Origin: Actinomadura sp. 7K507
GTDB lineage: Bacteria; Actinomycetota; Actinomycetes; Streptosporangiales; Streptosporangiaceae
DNA: 46,939 nt
Reading direction: 5' to 3'
Assembly: GCF_004348425.1 (NCBI RefSeq)
Contig: NZ_SMKK01000041.1
Span: forward strand, 1-46,939
A program made the position numbers and the translations under genes. Under the pieces are notes generated by a model, which worked only from the letters and a program-made list of their open reading frames with translations, was not told the DNA's origin and made no database searches. Shown in pieces: positions 38,128 to 45,440 of the stretch; the first letter of the stretch is position 1; every line of letters begins with the position of its first letter.

Positions 38128-38164
38128 GTCCCGCTCTCCTCACTCCGACGGAACGTTGGGGCCA

Positions 38165-38222
38165 AAGTGAACACACTTCGTTCAAGGAAGTCAAGAGCCC
38201 GTCGAACGAACTGGATCCACTT
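38165..38222 (-). promoter_or_regulatory. nicF promoter with two operator copies
   Basis: On the minus strand, -35 TTGACT (38189-38194) and -10 TTCACT (38166-38171) are separated by 17 bases. The perfect AAGTG-AACA-CACTT (38165-38178) covers the -10. A second copy with one change, AACTG-GATC-CACTT (38209-38222), lies just upstream of the -35. The same box overlaps the nicD promoter. The likely binder is the FCD-GntR regulator encoded between the two promoters. Confidence 0.7.
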
Positions 38223-38344
38223 ATCCTCCCGGCTCGGAGGTCGCGGTCACCGCGGGCGCATCGACGAAGAATCGGCCGCCACGCCGGAATCGAGTCGCGG
38301 AGGTGCAGGTCAGAGGGAGTGCGGGGCGGTGACGGGGCGGGCGG

Positions 38345-39076
38345 TCAGTCTTGCGCGGTGCCCAGCACCATGCGCAGCGCCGTCCGGACGCCGACCGGCT
38401 CGTACTCGGGCGCGGTGTGCGCCATCGTCGTCAGGACCGTCCTCGCGAGATGCCGGACGATCGACTCGACCGCCGTGGACTGGTCGCCGCTCTCCAGCGC
38501 CTCGAGCAGCTTCGTGTGCTCCCGGTGCGCGACGTCCAGGGTCTGCGCCTCATGAACGCGATTCTGCGTGATGTACCGCTGGCAGTGCTCCGCCAGGCTC
38601 GACATGATCTGCCGTACCTGACCGCCGATGCGCGCGCTGTGCACCGCGTGGAAGTCATGGTGCACCTGCTGCCACGACTTCCAGTCGCCGGCCCCGGCCA
38701 GCGTCTCCATCCGTCCCAGGAGCGCCCTCATCTCCGAGAGGCGCTCCGCGTTCAACTCGGGCAGGGTGAGCGCGATGCCGAGGGACTCCAGGAGGATCCT
38801 CGCGCCGTAGACCTGGTCGACGTAGGCGACGTCGATGTCGCTGACGCGCGCGCGCTGGTTGGGCGCGGTCTCGAGAAGCCCCTCCTCCTGCAGCATCCGG
38901 AAGGCCTCGCGCAACGGCGTGCGGCTGACTCCGAGCGTCCTCGCCAGCTCGGCCTGGGCCACTGTCGACCCCGGCGGCAGCGTCCCGTCGAGGATCAGCT
39001 GGCGGACGTGGGCGTGGATGTCGACGACCAGCCGGCGGCCGTCGGCTCGCTGGGGCGACCCGATTTCAGCGCTCAT
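38345..39076 (-). CDS. FCD-domain GntR-family regulator
   Basis: The 243-aa protein has an N-terminal winged helix (IHAHVRQLILDGTLPPGSTVAQAELARTLGVSRTPLREAFRMLQEEGLL) and an all-helical FCD ligand domain with His residues that bind a metal (HHDFHAVH, AHREHTKLL). Such regulators answer to small organic acids. It lies between the nicF operon and the nicD-nicX genes, and the AAGTG-N4-CACTT box flanks it on both sides. Start at 39076: GGGAG lies 8 bases upstream. ATG 39082 is also possible. Confidence 0.92.
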   Translation of the reverse strand: MSAEIGSPQRADGRRLVVDIHAHVRQLILDGTLPPGSTVAQAELARTLGVSRTPLREAFRMLQEEGLLETAPNQRARVSDIDVAYVDQVYGARILLESLGIALTLPELNAERLSEMRALLGRMETLAGAGDWKSWQQVHHDFHAVHSARIGGQVRQIMSSLAEHCQRYITQNRVHEAQTLDVAHREHTKLLEALESGDQSTAVESIVRHLARTVLTTMAHTAPEYEPVGVRTALRMVLGTAQD

Positions 39077-39181
39077 CACCATGTCTCCCGGTAAGTGGAC
39101 GGCACGCCCGAGCAAGTGAGTCACGGCCGCATCGTTCCGCGCCCTAACTGTACTCAACTCTCCATCGTTCCGGAGGAAGAC

Positions 39182-39212
39182 TTGACTTTTCCTTCAGAAA
39201 GTGGATCCACTT
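39182..39212 (+). promoter_or_regulatory. nicD promoter with operator over the -10
   Basis: TTGACT (39182-39187) and TCCACT (39206-39211) are spaced by 18 bases. The perfect palindrome AAGTG-GATC-CACTT (39199-39212) covers the -10, so bound protein would block transcription. The same promoter words occur in front of nicF. Distance to the nicD GTG is 78 bases. Confidence 0.7.
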
Positions 39213-39289
39213 ACCCCCATGCCTTATCAGTTGACGGCCCCGGACGGCCCCGACCGCCGGGCCCCACGGTGACGCGGGAGGGAGGCGCC

Positions 39290-40090
39290 GTGCCGGAGCC
39301 GAGCGGGGACAGCCTGCCGGTGGACGCGGGCGGCCTCCGACTGCGGGTGCTTCGCTACGGCGGCGGAGGCGCCCCGCCGCTGCTGGTGCTACCGGGGATC
39401 ACCACCACGGCGCATGCGGCGGAGTTCATCGCCCTCGCTCTCGCCGACCGGTACACGGTCCACGTGCCGGACCTGCGCGGCCGCGGCAGATCGGGGCGGG
39501 CCGCCGCGGGCCACTACACGCTCGGCCACCACGTGGAGGACGTCGCCGCCATCGTCGCGTCCCTGCGGCTGGACGCGCCGGCGCTGCTCGGCCATTCGTT
39601 CGGCGCCCGCATCGCGGCGGCGTACGCGGTGCGGTACCCCGGACGGCACGGCCGGGTCGTCCTGGTCGACCCGCCGCTGTCGGGCCCGGGACGGCGGCCC
39701 TACCCGACCACCCGGGAGAACTTCCTCGCACAGCTCGGCGAGGCCCGCCGGCCGGCGGGCCTCGCCGAATCGATCCGGGCGCGCTACCCGCGCTGGCCGC
39801 GGCGTGAGATCGCCATAAGGGCACGGGAACTGCCGACCTGCGACCCCGCGGCCGTCCTGGAAACGCTCGACGGCTTTCACCGCGACGACTTCCACGACCT
39901 CTGGCGCCGGCTGCTCCCACCGGTCGCCCTGGTGCGCGGCGCGGCGAGCCCGGTCGTCACTGCCGCCGGCGCCGCCGAACTCGCACGCGCCAACCCGGCA
40001 CTCCCGGTGATCTCCGTTCCGGACGCCGGTCACATGGTGCCGTGGGACAACCCGGACGGGTTCTGGGCCGCCCTGCGGGACCACCTCTGA
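39290..40090 (+). CDS. nicD: N-formylmaleamate deformylase NicD (alpha/beta hydrolase)
   Basis: The 266-aa protein has the nucleophile Ser103 in LLGHSFGARIAA and His248 in DAGHMVPWDNPDGFW. The NicD-like run VLVDPPLSGPGRRPYP is present. Known NicD converts N-formylmaleamate to maleamate and formate. The start is the GTG at 39290, with GGAGGGAGG just upstream and family alignment; upstream in-frame ATGs are rejected. It precedes nicX by 11 bases. Its partners NicX and NicF make the assignment more secure than the fold alone. Confidence 0.85.
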   Translation: MPEPSGDSLPVDAGGLRLRVLRYGGGGAPPLLVLPGITTTAHAAEFIALALADRYTVHVPDLRGRGRSGRAAAGHYTLGHHVEDVAAIVASLRLDAPALLGHSFGARIAAAYAVRYPGRHGRVVLVDPPLSGPGRRPYPTTRENFLAQLGEARRPAGLAESIRARYPRWPRREIAIRARELPTCDPAAVLETLDGFHRDDFHDLWRRLLPPVALVRGAASPVVTAAGAAELARANPALPVISVPDAGHMVPWDNPDGFWAALRDHL

Positions 40091-40101
40091 GAGGAAAGAC
40101 G

Positions 40102-41142
40102 ATGTACGACCAGAGCTTGATCCAGGGACTGTTCCGTGACCAGCTGACCCTGTGCGGCGTCCGCGAAGGCGAGCGGGTGGCCGTACTGTCGCGGGGGCGC
40201 GAACGGCTCGACTACGCCGACGCCTTCATGTACGCGGCCAGGAGCCTCGGCGCCACCACCTTTCACCTGCGCCTGCCGCGCCCCCTCCCGGACACGGGAA
40301 GCTGGTCGGTGGGATCGACCGAACTCGCCGCGAGCCCCCAAGCGGTCGAGGCGCTGAAGCAGTCGGACATGCTCGTCGACCTGGCGTTCCTGCTCTTCTC
40401 ACCCGAGCAGTTCGCCGTCCAGGCGGCCGGCACCAGGATCCTCACGGTCGTCGAGCCGATCGAACTGCTCGCGCGCCTCGCCCCCAGCCCGGCACTGCGC
40501 GAGCGGGTCGAGGCCGCCGCCGGACTGCTGGAGAAGGCATCGACGCTGCGCTTCACCAACGAGCACGGCACCGACGTGACCTACCGGCTCGGCGCGTACC
40601 CGACCGTGCCCGAGTACGGCTACACCGACACACCGGGACGGTGGGACCACTGGCCGGCGGGATTCGTGTTCACCGGGGCCGCGGACGACGGCGTCGACGG
40701 CCGGATCGTCCTCGGCCCCGGTGACGTGCTCCTACCGCAGAACCTGTACGTGACCGGCCACGTCGAGTTCACGATCGAGAAGGGATTCATCACCGACATA
40801 CGCGGAGGGTTCGACGCGGACCTGATCCGCTCCTACATCACGTCGTTCGACGACCCGCGCGGCTACGGCATGTCCCACATCGGGTGGGGTCTCGACGAAC
40901 GCGCGCACTGGCACGGGCTCGCACAGCCGTCGTTCCCGGGGGGAATGGGGATGGAGCTGCGTTCCGTCTACGGCAACGTCATGTTCTCGATCGGCCCGAA
41001 CAACGAACTGGGCGGTCCCAACGACACCGCCTGCCACCTCGACATTCCCATGCGTGGGTGCAGCCTGTTCCTCGACGACGAGCCGGTCGTCATCGACGGC
41101 GACATCGCGGTCCCGGATCTGCGGGCGCCGTCCCGCCGGTGA
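40102..41142 (+). CDS. nicX: 2,5-dihydroxypyridine 5,6-dioxygenase NicX
   Basis: The 346-aa protein is of the NicX type, a non-heme iron dioxygenase with an aminopeptidase-like fold. The iron ligands appear as His259 (GMSHIGWG), His312 and Asp314 (CHLDIPMRG). Spacing (53 and 2) equals that of the His265/His318/Asp320 recalled for Pseudomonas NicX. TEYGY-type and RWDHWP segments, EIEKGFIT and FGGP-like loops also agree (here PEYGYTDTPGRWDHWPAG and TIEKGFITDIRGGF). It opens 2,5-dihydroxypyridine to N-formylmaleamate. Start ATG 40102 has GAGAGGAAAG upstream. Confidence 0.93.
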   Translation: MYDQSLIQGLFRDQLTLCGVREGERVAVLSRGRERLDYADAFMYAARSLGATTFHLRLPRPLPDTGSWSVGSTELAASPQAVEALKQSDMLVDLAFLLFSPEQFAVQAAGTRILTVVEPIELLARLAPSPALRERVEAAAGLLEKASTLRFTNEHGTDVTYRLGAYPTVPEYGYTDTPGRWDHWPAGFVFTGAADDGVDGRIVLGPGDVLLPQNLYVTGHVEFTIEKGFITDIRGGFDADLIRSYITSFDDPRGYGMSHIGWGLDERAHWHGLAQPSFPGGMGMELRSVYGNVMFSIGPNNELGGPNDTACHLDIPMRGCSLFLDDEPVVIDGDIAVPDLRAPSRR

Positions 41143-41215
41143 TCCGGACGTCTTCTCGCTCCCCGTCCCGCGCTCCCGCCCCCGCGACTCTCACCGGCAC
41201 CAACGGAGGTAAGGC

Positions 41216-42235
41216 ATGACCGTGGTCGACAGCCAGTGGCACTGGTACCCCACCGCGTTCCTCGACGCGCACATCGGAAGGACGCACGGCCCCCGGGCGG
41301 AACGGACCGCGGAGGGGTACGTCTACGAGGTCTCGCCCGACGAGGTCTGGAAGTACGACCGGCGGTTCACCGACCTCGACCATCAGGTCAGGGTGCTGGA
41401 CGAGGCCGGGATCGACATGGCCGTCGTCAGCGTGGCGGCGGCAGGCGATGTCAACGACCGGGAGCGCGAGGAGGCGCACGACCTGTGCCTGCTCCTCAAC
41501 GAGGAACTGTCCCGGGCCCAGGCGACCCATCCCGGGCGCTTCGCGGGGCTGGCGCACCTCCCGCTCAAGCATCCCGACCTGGCGCTCGACATGCTCGAGG
41601 ACGCCGTCGGCCGGCTCGGCCTGCGCGGGATCTACCTGCCGGGCAGTATCGACGGGATGTCGGTCGCGGACGAGCGGCTGTGGCCCGTCTACGCGCGGGC
41701 GGAGGAACTCGGGCTCCCCCTGTTCCTGCATCCGACCCGCTCCTTCCGGGAACCGAGGGTCACGCCCTACAAGATGGAAGTGACGATCGGATACATGTTC
41801 GACACGAGCTTCGCGTCGATGTCGCTCATCGTCGGAGGCGTCCTCGACCGCTATCCGCGGCTCAAGATCGTTCATCCGCATGTCGGGGGGGCGCTGCCGT
41901 ATCTGCACGGCCGGATCGACGTCTACCGTGGCAAGGGATGGTGGCCCGGCCTGGAGCGGCCGTTCGCGGACTACCTGCGCCGGATGTGGTTCGACACGGT
42001 CTGCAACCAGCCCGAGTCCCTGAGCCTGCTGGCGGACCTGGTCGGGTCTTCACGGCTGCTGTTCTCCAGCGACTACCCGTACTGGTCGACCCGGCACGGA
42101 ATCGATCTGGTGCGGAAGGTCATACCGGCCGGCCAGGTCGCGGGTGTCCTCGGTGGGAACGCCATCGAACTGCTGTCTCCGGCGGTAGGAGCGGTGCCCA
42201 CCCCCGCGTCACCGGCGACGCCGGTACCGGAGTAG
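41216..42235 (+). CDS. ACMSD-family amidohydrolase; candidate 3,6-dihydroxypicolinate decarboxylase
   Basis: The 339-aa TIM-barrel protein belongs to Amidohydrolase 2. Metal and catalytic residues: Gln7-x-His9 (DSQWHWYP) where relatives have His or Glu before His, His172 (FLHPTRS), His220/His222 (VHPHVGG) and Asp286 (FSSDYPYW). The family makes nonoxidative decarboxylases such as ACMSD and PicC, which turns 3,6-dihydroxypicolinate into 2,5-dihydroxypyridine, the NicX substrate. Its place 73 bases after nicX makes a PicC-like role attractive but unproven. The ATG has GGAGG 8 bases upstream. Alternative: an unrelated hydrolase in the lower pathway. Confidence 0.82.
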   Translation: MTVVDSQWHWYPTAFLDAHIGRTHGPRAERTAEGYVYEVSPDEVWKYDRRFTDLDHQVRVLDEAGIDMAVVSVAAAGDVNDREREEAHDLCLLLNEELSRAQATHPGRFAGLAHLPLKHPDLALDMLEDAVGRLGLRGIYLPGSIDGMSVADERLWPVYARAEELGLPLFLHPTRSFREPRVTPYKMEVTIGYMFDTSFASMSLIVGGVLDRYPRLKIVHPHVGGALPYLHGRIDVYRGKGWWPGLERPFADYLRRMWFDTVCNQPESLSLLADLVGSSRLLFSSDYPYWSTRHGIDLVRKVIPAGQVAGVLGGNAIELLSPAVGAVPTPASPATPVPE

Positions 42236-42252
42236 GACGTCCTCCTGCGCCG

Positions 42253-42285
42253 CGGCCGGTCAGCCCCTGGCTGCCTGGCCGGCCG
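42253..42285. terminator. Bidirectional hairpin terminator
   Basis: CGGCCGG (42253-42259) pairs with CCGGCCG (42279-42285) and encloses CAGCC-CCT-GGCTG (42261-42273). It lies between the convergent amidohydrolase and AsnC genes. No T run follows, which is common in high-GC actinomycete terminators. Confidence 0.55.
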
Positions 42286-42337
42286 TGCCGCCGGGCGCTC
42301 GCCTCGGTCCGGTGATGTCGCGTCCGCCCGAGCGGGT

Positions 42338-42835
42338 TCAGCCGTCCTCAGGGCTCGCCTCCCCCATCGCTCGGCGGAGCAGAGGAGTGATGCGGTACTT
42401 CACCAGTTCGCGCATGACCAGGGACGTGTTGGTGCGCTCGACGCCCGGGACCGCGAGGATCTCCCCGGCGATCCGGTAGAGGTCGTCGGCGTCGACCGCG
42501 ACGCTCTGGACGAACAGGTCAGTGGAGCCGCTGACGCCCTGCACCTGGAGGATCTCCGGGATGCCGGCCAGCGAGGAGGCCACCTCGTCCAGCCTGCGCT
42601 GGGCGACCTGGACGGTGATGAACGCGGTCAGCCGGTAGCCGAGGGCCGCCGGCGAGATCCGGTGCTCGAACGGCCGCAGCGCCGCGCCCTCCTCCAGCCG
42701 CGCGAGCCTGGCCTGCACCGTGTTGCGCGACAGCCCGGTCCGCTCCGCCAGCGCGATCATCGTGGCCCGCGGCGTGTCGTTCAGGGCCCTCAGCAGCCGC
42801 GCGTCGGTCTGGTCGACGCGGTCCTCGCTTCGCAT
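42338..42835 (-). CDS. AsnC/Lrp-family transcriptional regulator
   Basis: The 165-aa protein has an N-terminal HTH (QTDARLLRALNDTPRATMIALAERTGLSRNTVQARLARLEE) and a RAM ligand domain (YRLTAFITVQVAQ, GVSGSTDLFVQSVA). It is divergent from the 2-oxoacid dehydrogenase E1 gene with an inverted repeat between. The Pseudomonas mdeR-mdeB pair has the same relation, which suggests control by an amino acid or its keto acid. Start at 42835 has only a weak ribosome site; ATG 42877 or 42886 would add residues unlike the family and overlap the operator. Confidence 0.9.
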   Translation of the reverse strand: MRSEDRVDQTDARLLRALNDTPRATMIALAERTGLSRNTVQARLARLEEGAALRPFEHRISPAALGYRLTAFITVQVAQRRLDEVASSLAGIPEILQVQGVSGSTDLFVQSVAVDADDLYRIAGEILAVPGVERTNTSLVMRELVKYRITPLLRRAMGEASPEDG

Positions 42836-42879
42836 GATGCTCGCTTTCTGCGCGGGGGATGAGATGAGAGCGTGCATTC

Positions 42880-42908
42880 TGCTCAATATTTGCCCCGCTT
42901 ATTGTGCA
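42880..42908. promoter_or_regulatory. AsnC/Lrp operator candidate
   Basis: TGCTCAATA (42880-42888) and TATTGTGCA (42900-42908) are inverted with 8 of 9 pairs and an 11-base spacer. The block is AT-rich against its surroundings and lies between the divergent asnC-like and E1 genes, as expected for Lrp-type binding. Confidence 0.6.
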
Positions 42909-42964
42909 CCAATGTACTTCATGCTCTGCTCGCAGTAGTCGTGTGCACGGTCAGGAGAACACTT

Positions 42965-45295
42965 ATGAAGCAGATGACAAGCGCGCCGGTCGCCGCGCGG
43001 CAGCCCGGCGGGGACGTGCTGCGGGAGATCGAGCGCCGGGTGCTGTGGCTGGCGAGCTCGATGGTCCACGAGGCCAACCGGGTGCGCCCGAACCCGTCCG
43101 GCCTCAAGGCCGGCGGCCACCAGGCATCGTCGGCGTCCATCGTGTCGATCATGACCGCGCTGTGGTTCGGTCACCTGAGGCCGCAGGACCGGGTGTCGGT
43201 GAAACCGCACGCCTCCCCGGTGCTGCACGCGATCAACTACCTGCTCGGCGAGCTGGAGGAGTCCCGCCTGCCGACGCTGCGGGCGTTCGGCGGGCTGCAA
43301 AGCTACCCGAGCCGCACCAAGGACCCCGATCCGGTGGACTACTCGACCGGCTCGGTCGGGATCGGCGCCACCGCCCCGATCTGGGGCGCGCTGGCCCGCC
43401 GCTACGTCGACCACGCGTTCGGCGGCACCGGGACCGGCCGGCAGTACTCGCTGGTGGGCGACGCGGAGCTGGACGAGGGCGCAGTGTGGGAGGCGATCCT
43501 GGAACCCGGCGTGGGCGAGCTCGGGGAGATCGTCTGGATCGTCGACCTGAACCGCCAGTCGTTGGACCGGGTGATCCCCGACATCGCCGCCGACCGGTTG
43601 CGCGGGATGTTCGCCGCCGCCGGGTGGCAGGTGCTGACCGTGAAGTACGGGGACCTGCTGGAGGATCTGTTCGTCCAGCCCGGCGGGGACGCGCTGCGCG
43701 AGCGCATCGACCGGATGCCCAACCCGGAGTACCAGCGGCTGCTGCGCTGCGGCCCCGGCGAGCTGCGCGAGCGCCTCCCGGGAACCGGTCCGGGACGCGA
43801 GCGGATCGCCTCACTGATCACCGGGCTGGACGACGCCACCTTGGCGGCCGCCATCGCCGATCTGGGCGGGCATGACCTGGCGGCCCTCGACCGCGCCTAC
43901 TCCGCCATCGACGACGGGCGGCCCACGGTCATCTTCGCGTACACCGTGAAGGGGTACGGGCTGCCCACCCACGGCCACCCGCAGAACCATTCGTCGCTGC
44001 TGACCACCGCCCAGATGGAGGAGCTGGCGGCCGAGGTCGGCGCCGACCCGGCCCGTCCCTGGGCGCGGTTCGACCCGGGCGGCGCCGCGGGGCTGCTGTG
44101 CGCCGAGACGGCTCGCCGACTGCGCCGCCCCGGCGTCCGGGCGCCCAAGGCGCCGGACCCGCCCCACGACTTCGGCCGCACCCCGACCGGGACGGCGACG
44201 ACCCAGGCGGCACTGGGCCGCGTGCTGATGGACCTCACCCGGTCGGCGCCCGAGATCGCCCGCAGGGTGGTGACGGTGAGCCCGGACGTCAGTTCCAGCA
44301 CCAACCTGGGCGGCTGGGTCAACAAGGTGGGCGTCTGGTCGGCGCGGGAACGTCCCGACTGGTTCGCCGACGACTCCGAGACGATCCTGCACTGGCGTGA
44401 GCGGCCCACCGGGCAGCACATCGAGCTGGGCATCGCGGAGACCAACCTGGTCGGGCTGATCGGGGAGCTCGGCACCACCTGGAGCCGGTGGGGCGAGCCG
44501 CTGCTGCCGATCGGCGTGCTGTACGACCCGTTCGTGCAGCGGGCGGCGGAGCCGTGGTCGTTCGGCATCTACGCGGGCGGCCAGTCGATCCTCGTGGGGA
44601 CGCCGTCCGGTGTGAGCCTGGCCCCGGAGGGCGGCGCGCACCAGTCGATCACCACCCCGTCGCTGGGCATCGAGCAGCCGGGCTGCGTCTCCTACGAGCC
44701 GGCGTTCGCCATCGACGTCGAATGGACGCTGCTCGCGTCCATGGCCCGGCTGGGGCGGCCGGACGGCGGCTCGGCGTACCTGCGCCTCTCCACCCGGCCG
44801 GTGGACCAGTCGCTCGCCGGCGTTCCGCGGGATCCGGCGGCCCGCGAACGGCGCCGGGCGCAGGCGGTCGCGGGAGGCTACCTCCTGAGGCGCACCGAGT
44901 CCCCCGCGGTCACCATCGCGGCGATGGGCGCGGTGGTGCCCGAGGCGCTGATCGCGGCGGACCGACTGGCCGGCCACGGCGTCGACGCCGACGTGGTGTG
45001 CGTGACCAGCCCCGGCCTGCTCATGAGCGCGGTGCGCGCCCGCCAGGGCCACGAGGAGGCGCCGAGCTGGATCCTCGACCGCCTCTTCCCCGCCCACCGG
45101 GCCGCCCCGCTGGTCACCGTGCTGGACGGCCATCCGCACACGCTGGCGTTCCTGGCGACGATCAACCGGGTGCCGACCACCTCGCTGGGCGTCACGCGGT
45201 TCGGCCAGTCGGGGTCCATCGAGGACGTGTACCGCCATCACGGCCTCGACGCCGACGCCATCGTCCGCGCCGGCCTCGACCTGGCCGACGGCTGA
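42965..45295 (+). CDS. Homodimeric 2-oxoacid dehydrogenase E1 (AceE/MdeB-like)
   Basis: The 776-aa protein has the thiamine-diphosphate motif GDAELDEG at residues 165-172 closing with NRQSLD. An AceE-like N-terminus (VRPNPSGLKAGGHQASSASIVSIMTALWFGHL) and a transketolase-type pyrimidine domain (HIELGIAETNLVGLIGELG) are also present. It decarboxylates a 2-oxo acid and passes the acyl group to a lipoyl E2 encoded elsewhere. The divergent AsnC gene points to an MdeB role (2-oxobutyrate), though no methionine gamma-lyase is in the window. It is shorter than canonical AceE (about 890). Start ATG 42965 has AGGAG 8 bases upstream. Confidence 0.88.
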   Translation: MKQMTSAPVAARQPGGDVLREIERRVLWLASSMVHEANRVRPNPSGLKAGGHQASSASIVSIMTALWFGHLRPQDRVSVKPHASPVLHAINYLLGELEESRLPTLRAFGGLQSYPSRTKDPDPVDYSTGSVGIGATAPIWGALARRYVDHAFGGTGTGRQYSLVGDAELDEGAVWEAILEPGVGELGEIVWIVDLNRQSLDRVIPDIAADRLRGMFAAAGWQVLTVKYGDLLEDLFVQPGGDALRERIDRMPNPEYQRLLRCGPGELRERLPGTGPGRERIASLITGLDDATLAAAIADLGGHDLAALDRAYSAIDDGRPTVIFAYTVKGYGLPTHGHPQNHSSLLTTAQMEELAAEVGADPARPWARFDPGGAAGLLCAETARRLRRPGVRAPKAPDPPHDFGRTPTGTATTQAALGRVLMDLTRSAPEIARRVVTVSPDVSSSTNLGGWVNKVGVWSARERPDWFADDSETILHWRERPTGQHIELGIAETNLVGLIGELGTTWSRWGEPLLPIGVLYDPFVQRAAEPWSFGIYAGGQSILVGTPSGVSLAPEGGAHQSITTPSLGIEQPGCVSYEPAFAIDVEWTLLASMARLGRPDGGSAYLRLSTRPVDQSLAGVPRDPAARERRRAQAVAGGYLLRRTESPAVTIAAMGAVVPEALIAADRLAGHGVDADVVCVTSPGLLMSAVRARQGHEEAPSWILDRLFPAHRAAPLVTVLDGHPHTLAFLATINRVPTTSLGVTRFGQSGSIEDVYRHHGLDADAIVRAGLDLADG

Positions 45296-45440
45296 CGCCG
45301 GGTCGGCGCGGCCCCGACGTCCGCGACCGGCCCGCGCCCGTCCGGGCCGTCCGGTGCGGCCCGCCGAGCGCGGCTGCCGGCGGCGGACGGTGTCCCCGGC
45401 GTCCATGAATTCCCTTCTCTCGGGGGCTGGAGGAACGGGA
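45296..45440. other. Convergent intergenic gap
   Basis: A very GC-rich 145-base gap separates the E1 stop from the MFS stop. It carries several short GC inverted repeats, but none stands out as a single clear terminator. No gene seen. Confidence 0.35.
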
